From Firmicutes bacterium UBA3941 (lineage in GTDB: Bacteria; Bacillota; Clostridia; Caldicoprobacterales; UBA3941): DNA of 6,527 nt. Shown piece by piece: positions 1 to 5,755 of this stretch. The position numbers were made by a program, and so were the translations under genes. The notes below the pieces were generated by a model. That model did no database searches. It was given only the letters and a program-made list of their open reading frames with translations, and was not told where the DNA came from. Each line of letters opens with the position of its first letter. The stretch's first letter is position 1. The stretch is from contig DGDX01000062.1 in NCBI GenBank assembly GCA_002385665.1, forward strand, positions 1 through 6,527, read 5' to 3'.

Positions 1-14
1 ATTTCCGTCCCTAA

Positions 15-44
15 ATTATACCAGAGGGGACTCCACCGTATCAA
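15..44 (-). promoter_or_regulatory. Sigma-A-like promoter reading out of the left edge
   Basis: On the minus strand a -35 box TTGATA (39-44) and a perfect -10 box TATAAT (15-20) are separated by 18 bases. Transcription would start about position 8 and leave the window, so the gene or RNA it serves is not visible. Its position about 150 bases beyond the pilB stop suggests that the next gene on this strand is not solely dependent on the pilB promoter. The call rests on box matches only. Confidence 0.55.
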
Positions 45-195
45 CAGGCTTTCGCGGCATAAACGTCTTATGTTTTTCAAGGTGCAAAAAATATCGTTTT
101 AAAGAATTTCAAAATATTTTACTACCGAGGCATTTTACACACTATTTTGGACTTGACTCTAAAAAATTCAAAAATAACGAAAAAGTGCTAAAGAA

Positions 196-1728
196 TTACT
201 CAAAAGTTTGCAAAACACGAATCGTCTCCTCCAAGGTGGTAATTCCTTTTTCAAATAGATCTATACATGCGTAATTTAGCGGTTCCAAACCATTTTGTAT
301 TGCATAGTTATGTATATCATCGCTAGTTGCATTTTCTTGAATCAATCGACGGATTCCTTTATCCACAACTAGGACCTCGTGGATTGCGGTCCTTCCTTTA
401 TAACCGGTAAAACCACACCTAACGCAACCAACTTTTCTGTAGTATTTATTCCCTTCCTTGACAGAAGCACCAATCGTACCCAACTGTTCCCTGCTTGGAG
501 TATAAGCCTGACGGCAGTGGGGACAAGCCTTTCTAATGAGGCGTTGCGATATGACACCCATAAGAGCATCCGATAGGAGATAATTTTCAATTCCCATATC
601 CAATAATCTCCTTATAGCCCCTATGGCATCGTGGGTATGAATAGTACTCAAAACCAGATGACCGGTTATGGCTGCTCTTATCGCTATCTGTGCGGTTTCA
701 TTGTCCCTAATTTCACCTATCATGATGACATCAGGATCTTGTCTTAATACGGAACGTAAGGAGTTTGCAAAGGTCATGCCTGCTTTTGAGTTAATTTGGA
801 TTTGATTTATCCCCGGGATCTTACATTCTACTGGGTCTTCAACGGTTATTATATTATCGGTTTCATTATTAATCTCGTTAAGCATAGTGTATAAAGTGGT
901 GGATTTGCCACTACCCGTAGGACCGGTTATTAAAATAATGCCCCGTTTTAAGCCAAGAAACCTATCAAAATGTCTAAGGTTATCATCCGTAAATCCCAGA
1001 GCCTCCTTGGGAAACAGAAAATAATCATGATCAAGTAGGCGTAATACACATTTTTCACCGTATATTGTCGGCATAATCGATATCCTTATATCTATGTTTT
1101 TGCCTGGTATCTGAAACTGGCTTCTCCCATCCTGAGGCAATCTTTTTTCTGCTATATCCATGTTTCCCAAGACTTTTATGCGGCTGATAACGGGATCATG
1201 AACATCGAGGGGTAAGCTTGCTATTCGCTGCAAAAAACCGTCCAATCTAAATCGTATACGCATTGAATCTTCCATTGGTTCTATATGTATATCGCTGGCC
1301 CTTTGTTCCACAGCCTGTACTATAAGGGAATCCACTAACCTGACAATGGGAGCAGAGGCAATGGTATCTGATGGAGATCCCAGCCAAGTGCTTTGCGATT
1401 CTGAGATCCTCATTTCCCTTCTAAAATCCTCCAATGCCCTTTCAATGGGTTCATTGCCATATAATTTATTTATATGGTGAGCAACTATGTAGCCGTTAGC
1501 AGGGCATGCTATTACCTTTCGGCCGGTTATCCTTGCGATATGGTCAATGGCTACAATATTATCCGGATCTTCCATAGCGATATATAGGTTTTCATCTTCC
1601 AGTTTAAAGGGAAACAGGTTGTACTGTCTGGCTATCGATGAAGGAATAAGAGACATGACCTCTTCAGATATGACATTTTCCTGGAAGTAAAGGGCATATT
1701 CATTGTTCAAATCCAACCTTGAGTTCAT
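196..1728 (-). CDS. pilB: GspE/PulE/PilB-family ATPase (type IV pilus or type II secretion assembly motor)
   Basis: Cytoplasmic hexameric ATPase that powers assembly of type IV pilins or pseudopilins at the inner membrane. The 510-residue protein has an N-terminal GspE_N-type domain (about residues 25-92), then the RASDIHIEP segment (about 143-151) that opens the second N-terminal domain. The motor core has Walker A GPTGSGKST (269-277), the Asp box TVEDPVE (295-301), Walker B with DPDVIMIGEIRD (331-342) and the His box STIHTHD (361-367). Two CxxC pairs (C402/C405 and C435/C438) form the zinc-binding insert typical of GspE/PilB and absent from the retraction motor PilT. All catalytic motifs are intact and the length is normal. 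ATG at 1728 is chosen because GGAGG lies 9 bases upstream; the TTG at 1737 abuts that site and cannot use it. No pilin, pilC or pilM gene is visible, so PilB versus GspE is an inference from what is usual in Clostridia. Confidence 0.93.
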   Translation of the reverse strand: MNSRLDLNNEYALYFQENVISEEVMSLIPSSIARQYNLFPFKLEDENLYIAMEDPDNIVAIDHIARITGRKVIACPANGYIVAHHINKLYGNEPIERALEDFRREMRISESQSTWLGSPSDTIASAPIVRLVDSLIVQAVEQRASDIHIEPMEDSMRIRFRLDGFLQRIASLPLDVHDPVISRIKVLGNMDIAEKRLPQDGRSQFQIPGKNIDIRISIMPTIYGEKCVLRLLDHDYFLFPKEALGFTDDNLRHFDRFLGLKRGIILITGPTGSGKSTTLYTMLNEINNETDNIITVEDPVECKIPGINQIQINSKAGMTFANSLRSVLRQDPDVIMIGEIRDNETAQIAIRAAITGHLVLSTIHTHDAIGAIRRLLDMGIENYLLSDALMGVISQRLIRKACPHCRQAYTPSREQLGTIGASVKEGNKYYRKVGCVRCGFTGYKGRTAIHEVLVVDKGIRRLIQENATSDDIHNYAIQNGLEPLNYACIDLFEKGITTLEETIRVLQTFE

Positions 1729-1737
1729 GATATCCAA

Positions 1738-1742
1738 CCTCC
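1738..1742 (-). promoter_or_regulatory. Ribosome binding site fixing the pilB start
   Basis: A GGAGG Shine-Dalgarno sequence on the minus strand stands 9 bases before ATG 1728-1726. It directly touches the in-frame TTG at 1737-1735, leaving no spacer, so the ATG is the credible start and the protein is three residues shorter than the longest frame. Confidence 0.8.
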
Positions 1743-1787
1743 ACAGAATTCCCTTAGGTTAAAATAGATATTAGAGTTTGCTTACAG

Positions 1788-1841
1788 GTCTTATGTACAA
1801 ATATCATATAAAGACAAAAAAACGTACTCATAGTAAGTAAC
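1788..1841 (-). promoter_or_regulatory. Possible structured or attenuator-like segment in the pilB leader
   Basis: Inside the roughly 180-nt untranslated leader of pilB, the minus strand shows a weak hairpin (arms TACTT and GAGTA within 1824-1841) followed after one base by seven T (1816-1822). A second AU-rich hairpin comes immediately after (GTCTTTAT at 1808-1815 with ATAAGAC at 1788-1794, one bulged base). The first hairpin plus U-tract resembles a poor intrinsic terminator, which could act as an attenuator. I see no recognised riboswitch core; no c-di-GMP class I or II consensus was found by eye. Function is speculative. Confidence 0.22.
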
Positions 1842-1913
1842 AGAGTTAAGCTGCTATATGGGAACAACAGGCACATAGAAAATGATTCTCAAGAAAACCA
1901 TTATATACCAAAT

Positions 1914-1942
1914 ATTATATGCCCTATAACGGCAATAATCAA
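1914..1942 (-). promoter_or_regulatory. Sigma-A-like promoter for pilB
   Basis: On the minus strand a -35 box TTGATT (1937-1942) and a perfect -10 box TATAAT (1914-1919) are spaced by exactly 17 bases. The start would fall near 1907, giving a leader of about 180 nt before the pilB ATG. A second TATAAT-like match lies at 1900-1905 but lacks a good -35. The promoter stands after the DUF445 terminator, so pilB appears to be an independent transcription unit. Confidence 0.68.
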
Positions 1943-2007
1943 GAAATAAATGGGTTATACGACAATATTTTTTATTTGAGCTTACCAGCCCGAAATGAAT
2001 GTCTTCC

Positions 2008-2048
2008 AAAATAAAAACCGCTGCCCACCATTGAAGTGGGATAGCGGT
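2008..2048 (-). terminator. Intrinsic terminator of the DUF445 gene
   Basis: On the minus strand the arms ACCGCT (2043-2048) and AGCGGT (2017-2022), then CCCAC (2036-2040) and GTGGG (2024-2028), make an 11-bp stem. It has a small internal asymmetry (AT opposite C) and a 7-base loop, and is followed by TTTTATTTT (2008-2016). It starts only 3 bases after the stop codon of the DUF445 gene. Confidence 0.9.
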
Positions 2049-2051
2049 CCT

Positions 2052-2654
2052 TTAGCTGAAAAGCTTAATAAATAGGCCTTGAATCAACCCAATAATAAAT
2101 CCCAACACACCACCCAGTACTTCAATATACCTTAACTCACTATTAGAAAGGGATAGGATGATGGACTCCAATTCTACGAGATCAAAATTATTAATTTTTT
2201 CTTCAACCAACCGCTTCACATCTAAGGTTTCTACTGCACGTCTAATAAGGCTATCCATGTTCTTCTCTAAATAGTCCTTTGATTCCTTCTCTACTACATC
2301 ACCTGTATATTTCAGTATAATGTTCTTAATTCCATGGGGTATGAAGGCGGGTATTTTTTCGTTTATAATCTTTAGTATCCCAATTCTTATATTCTTAATA
2401 ATAATAGCTTGATTCTCATCAGTATTAAAAAATCCCATTAGGTCGTCTACGGATAATAGCTGCTCTTCAACAGTTTTACCGATACTAGCAGCAATCTCTC
2501 CTCTACGCTTGGGTACCAGGCCTTGAAAATCTAACCCTATTAGGGGAATTCTTATGGGATTTAGGGGTCTGAAAATCAGCTTAATTGCCAAATAATTAGT
2601 AAACCAGCCTATAACCGCACCTACTAAAGCCATAACAATTATTTCCCAAAACAC
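2052..2654 (-). CDS. Short DUF445-family membrane protein
   Basis: A 200-residue DUF445-family protein; the relative best known is Bacillus YheB, whose molecular role is not established. A hydrophobic N-terminal segment (about residues 3-24) runs into the family signature FTNYLAIKLIFRP (18-30). A mostly helical, charged middle region of about 145 residues follows, then a C-terminal hydrophobic segment rich in glycine and isoleucine (about 178-199) that ends the protein. This predicts two membrane anchors flanking one soluble domain. It is about half the length of YheB-type members (near 380 residues), with both ends conserved, so it looks like a natural short form and not a truncation. GTG at 2654 is preferred because GGGAGG stands 7 bases upstream; the longest frame would add 30 residues (MLIRCTIN...) with no ribosome binding site. 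It has its own terminator, and the upstream ytxC terminator separates it from ytxC. Confidence 0.85.
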   Translation of the reverse strand: MFWEIIVMALVGAVIGWFTNYLAIKLIFRPLNPIRIPLIGLDFQGLVPKRRGEIAASIGKTVEEQLLSVDDLMGFFNTDENQAIIIKNIRIGILKIINEKIPAFIPHGIKNIILKYTGDVVEKESKDYLEKNMDSLIRRAVETLDVKRLVEEKINNFDLVELESIILSLSNSELRYIEVLGGVLGFIIGLIQGLFIKLFS

Positions 2655-2661
2655 CTTATTG

Positions 2662-2667
2662 CCTCCC
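2662..2667 (-). promoter_or_regulatory. Ribosome binding site fixing a GTG start for the DUF445 gene
   Basis: GGGAGG on the minus strand is followed by the 7-base spacer CAATAAG and then GTG (2654-2652). It is the only strong Shine-Dalgarno sequence near the N-terminus. It removes 30 residues from the longest frame and places the hydrophobic segment and TNYLAIK motif at the true N-terminus, as is usual for the family. Confidence 0.75.
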
Positions 2668-2707
2668 TGCGCTGTCAAGAATTTATATAGTAAACTTCCA
2701 TACATAG

Positions 2708-2737
2708 ATAATAGCATTTTATTAATTGTACACCTAA
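2708..2737 (-). promoter_or_regulatory. Candidate promoter for the DUF445 gene
   Basis: An extended -10 element TGCTATTAT lies on the minus strand (TATTAT at 2708-2713). A weak -35 candidate TTAGGT (2732-2737) stands 18 bases away. The start would give a leader of about 45 nt. A promoter is needed here because the ytxC terminator lies just upstream, but the -35 match is poor. Confidence 0.33.
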
Positions 2738-2756
2738 TTAACATAAAATAAAAGTC

Positions 2757-2785
2757 AAAAAAAGATGCACTTTTTTCCGTGCATC
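2757..2785 (-). terminator. Intrinsic terminator of ytxC
   Basis: On the minus strand a perfect 7-bp stem, GATGCAC (2779-2785) with GTGCATC (2764-2770), encloses an 8-base A-rich loop. It is followed by seven T (2757-2763). It lies about 60 bases beyond the ytxC stop. Confidence 0.88.
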
Positions 2786-2846
2786 CATTTTTGCTTTACA
2801 ACCGCTTTAATCCTAACCTCAATACAGGAGATAGGGTCAATCATAC

Positions 2847-3728
2847 TTATAATTTTGGAGTGATTCGTTCTTCACTCATAACAACCTTTCCGGTAAAGAC
2901 ATTGTTTATGGTATTTAAGAGTTCAATATTTTTTATCTTGTCGTATTCATGGATAGTTATCTTGCATGGTGCAATGGTAATCAAGGAGCTAATCAATAGA
3001 TCATCATGGCTTATCTCCTTGTCTGTTATTTCCCTGGCCAGCTGCTCCAGCATCTCATTATGAATTACCTTAAAATCGGAATCCAAAAGGATATAACGTT
3101 TGTCTTCCTGTTGGAGTACATGGACCTCATCCATTTTGGGATCCTGAATCTCCACAAAATATTGCAAAAGCTTTATGAATTCATTGTATTCATTTTCGAT
3201 TAGAAGATCATCCACGGCGCGTTCAACGGCATCCTCTAATTCATTAATAAAATCCTTCAATCGGAAGGTCACAAAGCCATCAAAGACCAATTCATCATTT
3301 GTATCCAGGTGATCCATTATCCTGTCCCATATCCGGTATCTCCATTGCTCCCTGATTGTTTCAGCGTTAACAATTGGATTTCTCCCACCCCACATAATGG
3401 CCAGCGCATCACGAAGGATCCTATCCTGATCCTTTCTATCAATATAAAAATACTCATTTTGGATGATCCTCTGCACTATAACTGATTGCATATCTTCCAT
3501 AATCATATCCGAGAGCGTATCGGCGATAATCAATCGCAACCTATCCTTTACTTCTTCCACTTTCTTCTGTGGCAGGATATGGCTGATGTTGTAGTTAAGG
3601 AAGATCAGATCCCCTATCCTGTTTTCTTCTATATATAAACCTTCTATCCAGGGGACAGAAGATTTTTTTCGAATTAATTCCTTAAGTTCCATATCCTTAT
3701 CATCAATCCCGATGGAAAACAACTGCAT
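2847..3728 (-). CDS. ytxC: YtxC-family sporulation-associated protein
   Basis: A 293-residue member of the YtxC-like family, found in spore-forming Firmicutes and annotated as a putative sporulation protein; its biochemical role is unknown. No signal peptide or membrane segment is evident, so it is probably cytoplasmic. The recognisable part is the central to C-terminal region: FVTFRLKDF (about 152-160), the acidic DDLLIENEYNEFIKLLQYFVE segment (173-193) and a conserved C-terminal stretch LLISSLITIAPCKITIHE (about 244-261), then a short tail. The length fits the family (about 280-300). ATG at 3728 is chosen because GGGAG (3736-3740) stands 7 bases upstream; the longest frame starts 18 bases earlier at an ATG with no ribosome binding site. 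No clear sigma-E or sigma-G promoter was seen upstream. A TTGCTG/TACAAT pair there has only 15 bases between the boxes. The gene ends with its own terminator. Confidence 0.85.
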   Translation of the reverse strand: MQLFSIGIDDKDMELKELIRKKSSVPWIEGLYIEENRIGDLIFLNYNISHILPQKKVEEVKDRLRLIIADTLSDMIMEDMQSVIVQRIIQNEYFYIDRKDQDRILRDALAIMWGGRNPIVNAETIREQWRYRIWDRIMDHLDTNDELVFDGFVTFRLKDFINELEDAVERAVDDLLIENEYNEFIKLLQYFVEIQDPKMDEVHVLQQEDKRYILLDSDFKVIHNEMLEQLAREITDKEISHDDLLISSLITIAPCKITIHEYDKIKNIELLNTINNVFTGKVVMSEERITPKL

Positions 3729-4229
3729 CCCATCACTCCCTTCCATCGAATTTCAATTGTAAAAAACCTTCTTCGTCAGCAATTGACTCTGAAGCTATAG
3801 TACATATTGATTTTGAAGGGACTAATTCGCCTTTTTGCCTCCCAATGTCTCTTCTTAAGTTCCATCAATATATACATGCACTTAAAGAAATACCCTTCAA
3901 TTCTTGCTACATTATATGCAATAATATTTGGATAGTTGCTCTCGTGTCTAGTATTCCCCACAACGATTTCAAAATCATGTTGAATTAATTGGTTTTTTAA
4001 AATGATATCTACTGATTGATGAAAGGCAATCTTCTGCTTTAGAGATGTCTTAAGAGGCAAATACCAATCTATGATGGCGCTATATGGGATGCTTGATAAG
4101 TAGAGGTGATTCGATGCTTTGTAGAATTAACATCATAAACCTTTCCAAAGCCCGACTTTTATGCATTGAACATGGACGTCGGGCTGGAAAGGCTGAAAAA
4201 CCATGCGATAAGAGCAATTTGAATGACTT
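3729..4229. other. 501-base gap between the DegV gene and ytxC
   Basis: No supported gene lies here. The right part (4140-4192) is a strong inverted repeat listed separately. The left part carries a minus-strand open frame of about 115 codons between stops (roughly 4124 down to 3776). Its first usable start is a TTG at 4060, which would give 94 residues, but no Shine-Dalgarno precedes it and I recognise no family in it. A plus-strand frame beginning near 4084 or 4114 has an AGAGGTG-like site before its second ATG but runs antisense into the end of the DegV gene and looks accidental. No tRNA, riboswitch or T-box motif was recognised. The gap should contain the ytxC promoter, which I could not place. 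Confidence 0.5.
4140..4192. repeat. Long imperfect inverted repeat (hairpin) downstream of the DegV gene
   Basis: On the plus strand CCTTTCCA (4140-4147) and GCCCGAC (4150-4156) pair with GTCGGGC (4178-4184) and TGGAAAGG (4185-4192). This gives 15 base pairs with a 2-base bulge (4148-4149) around a 21-base loop. The arms are much richer in GC than their surroundings. It stands about 40 bases past the DegV stop, so it could end or stabilise that transcript, but on the minus strand it is followed only by TTTATGATG and not by a proper U-tract. It could also be a dispersed palindromic repeat; only one copy is present here. Confidence 0.7.
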
Positions 4230-5090
4230 TTACATATTTTCCTTTTCTATAAATAAAACCCCTACGGTCCCGGGTCCACAATGGCTGGAAATTACTGTCC
4301 CGGCTTCCACTACATAAATATTGTTGAACTTTAAACCGCTTTCCAAGATTTTATTCTCTAAATATTCGGCAGACGATGGATCAGCGGAATGTGCTATGGC
4401 TATGATGTCAGTTTCAATATTTTGATTGGCTTTGACAAAATTATCATAGAAAACATCCATGGTCTTCATCTTTTTACCCCTATGTTTGTCTGCTACTTGG
4501 AGGCTGCCCTCCCTTACAATTATTTGTGGCCTAATCTTTAAAACCGTGCCAGCTATCAATTCTAAAGATGAGCATCTTCCTCCCATATGTAGGAATTTAA
4601 GAGTGTCGATAATGAAACTAGTCCTGACCCTCGGTGTCATATTCATTAATTTCCTGTATATTTCCTCCGAACCAAGACCTTCAGAAGCCCATTGGGCAGC
4701 TTTAATTGCCATTAATCCTATTCCCATAGAAAGATTAGCTGAATCAACAACCCTTACCCTATCTTCACCCAATTCCTGTGCCGCCAGACTAGCAGATTGA
4801 ACAGTAGCCGACAATTTAGAAGAAATACCTAAAAATATAATATCATTGCCATTATCAATCCAGGGTTTGAATGAATTAATAAAATCTTGAGTGGATGGTG
4901 CCGCGGTCTTGGGTAGCTCGCCTACCTCATCTACCAGTTCATATAGCTTTGATGTATCAATATCGATTTGATCCCTATAGGTTTGTCCCCCTATAGTTAC
5001 ATATAAGGGGATAAGGGAAATATTGTATTGTTTCCGCAGTTCAATTGATAAGTCGGCAGTGCTGTCAGTGAAAATTTTTACAGGTCTCAT
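4230..5090 (-). CDS. DegV-family fatty-acid-binding protein
   Basis: A 286-residue cytoplasmic protein of the DegV (FakB-like) family. Members bind a fatty acid and, in Firmicutes, FakB proteins present it to the kinase FakA for phosphorylation. Visible family marks are the N-terminal DSTADLS (9-15), TAAPST (62-67) with the threonine/serine of the binding site, LGISSKLS (87-94), DSANLSMGIG (116-125), LHMGGRCS (167-174, matching the usual L-GGR-S motif) and HCGPGTVGV near the C-terminus (270-278). Length is normal and nothing is missing. ATG at 5090 is chosen because AAGGGGG lies 8 bases upstream; the ATG at 5111 has no ribosome binding site and would make the site part of the coding region. 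No fakA-like (DAK-domain) gene is in the window, so the partner and the bound lipid are unknown. The gene sits between the rnpB terminator and the inverted repeat, apparently as a single-gene unit. Confidence 0.93.
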   Translation of the reverse strand: MRPVKIFTDSTADLSIELRKQYNISLIPLYVTIGGQTYRDQIDIDTSKLYELVDEVGELPKTAAPSTQDFINSFKPWIDNGNDIIFLGISSKLSATVQSASLAAQELGEDRVRVVDSANLSMGIGLMAIKAAQWASEGLGSEEIYRKLMNMTPRVRTSFIIDTLKFLHMGGRCSSLELIAGTVLKIRPQIIVREGSLQVADKHRGKKMKTMDVFYDNFVKANQNIETDIIAIAHSADPSSAEYLENKILESGLKFNNIYVVEAGTVISSHCGPGTVGVLFIEKENM

Positions 5091-5135
5091 AAGTCTTGCC
5101 CCCTTCTTCATAAAATAAAATGATGGGTATTGTAA

Positions 5136-5164
5136 AATATAGGATAATGCAAACTCATATACAA
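5136..5164 (-). promoter_or_regulatory. Candidate promoter for the DegV gene
   Basis: On the minus strand TATATT (5136-5141) could be a -10 box, with TTGTAT (5159-5164) 17 bases upstream as a weak -35. It would give a leader of about 35 nt. A promoter is expected between the rnpB terminator and this gene, but the whole stretch is AT-rich and other matches are possible. Confidence 0.33.
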
Positions 5165-5243
5165 CAACCCAATAAAAAAATAACTAAATTAAGAATTTAT
5201 ATAATATAAAGTTATTCTACCTCTATTGTACTATTTCTGCAAC

Positions 5244-5267
5244 AAAAAAACACCGGTGATACCGGTG
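5244..5267 (-). terminator. Intrinsic terminator of rnpB
   Basis: A perfect 7-bp stem, CACCGGT with ACCGGTG (5251-5257 and 5261-5267), encloses a 3-base loop. On the minus strand it is followed by seven T (5244-5250). On the plus strand it is followed by a C and six T (5269-5274), so it could stop transcription in both directions. It stands 13 bases from the 3' end of rnpB. Confidence 0.9.
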
Positions 5268-5279
5268 CTTTTTTATATA

Positions 5280-5659
5280 ATGAGCAAGCCGTAAGCCGAG
5301 TTCTGTCGTGGATGATCATCTATCTAGATCTACCGTTGCCGGCAGACTCAAGCGACCTTTTCCCGGGATGCGGCGGGCAACCACTTTATATCCCCTATTC
5401 GGTCTTGCTCCAGGTGGGGTTTACATAGCCAATTTAGTCGCCTAAATGCTGGTGAGCTTTTACCTCACCTTTCCACCCTTACCCTGTATCCAATTTAATA
5501 TAGGGATCAGATTTTCCCATACATATTGAATTCAGGGCGGTATCTTTCTGTTGCACTATCCTTGGAGTTGCCTCCACTGGGTGTTACCCAGCACCCTGCC
5601 CTATGGAGCTCGGACTTTCCTCATCTAAATCCTTAGATGCGATCATCTAGCTTACTCAT
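5280..5659 (-). ncRNA. rnpB: RNase P RNA, A type
   Basis: Catalytic RNA of ribonuclease P, which removes the 5' leader of precursor tRNAs. The fold can be traced on the minus strand: P1 joins ATGAGTAAGC with GCTTGCTCAT at the ends; P2 is GATGATC with GATCATC; P3 is a simple CATCTAA/TTAGATG hairpin. The universal P4 strands are present as GAGGAAAGTCCGAGCTCC and ACAGAACTCGGCTTA. Other helices seen are P8 CTGGG/CCCAG, P9 with a GCAA tetraloop, P12 GGTGAG/CTCACC, a GCGA-capped hairpin (P13/P14 region), P15 GACC/GGTC, P16 GGGAT/ATCCC, P17 GTGG/CCGC and P18 with a GCAA loop. L17 TGCCC can pair with GGGCA near the 5' end (P6 pseudoknot). P6, P16 and P17 mark it as A type. Its 380 nt is a normal length. 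One oddity is the 3' strand of L15, which reads GGGAAAA where GGGUA is usual. Confidence 0.97.
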
Positions 5660-5681
5660 AGTAAAAGCGTTTTGAAATATA

Positions 5682-5710
5682 ATAATACCATATTCATAGT
5701 TTTTGGTCAA
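5682..5710 (-). promoter_or_regulatory. Sigma-A-like promoter for rnpB
   Basis: On the minus strand TTGACC (5705-5710) and TATTAT (5682-5687) are separated by exactly 17 bases. Transcription would begin about 15-20 nt before helix P1, implying a short 5' leader that is trimmed. It lies in the 96-base gap after the zinc-ribbon gene, where no terminator is visible, so some read-through from that gene is also possible. Confidence 0.72.
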
Positions 5711-5755
5711 AAAGTATTTACATCCTCGGTAGGCAAATGATGGTATGTTGCAGTA

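Noticed and set aside
87..120. Possible hairpin after pilB (AAAATAT with ATATTTT)
   Set aside because: The stem is made only of A-U pairs, with a long loop, and is too weak to call a terminator; such matches are expected in this AT-rich stretch.
379..590. Short open frames on both strands inside pilB
   Set aside because: They overlap the C-terminal zinc-binding part of the ATPase in other frames and have no features of their own.
2661..2695. TTGACA motif just upstream of the DUF445 start, as a -35 box
   Set aside because: A -10 box at 16-18 bases would fall on the ribosome binding site and start codon, and no TATAAT-like sequence is there.
2779..3203. Two plus-strand open frames over ytxC and its 3' end
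   Set aside because: They are antisense to a recognised YtxC coding region and have no domain or context.
4084..4317. Plus-strand open frame of 77 codons (67 from a second ATG behind an AGAGGTG-like site)
   Set aside because: It runs through the inverted repeat and 88 bases antisense into the DegV gene, shows no recognisable domain, and all other genes are on the minus strand.
4459..4800. Plus-strand open frame of 113 codons
   Set aside because: It lies wholly antisense within the DegV coding region, whose family motifs are unmistakable; it is a shadow.
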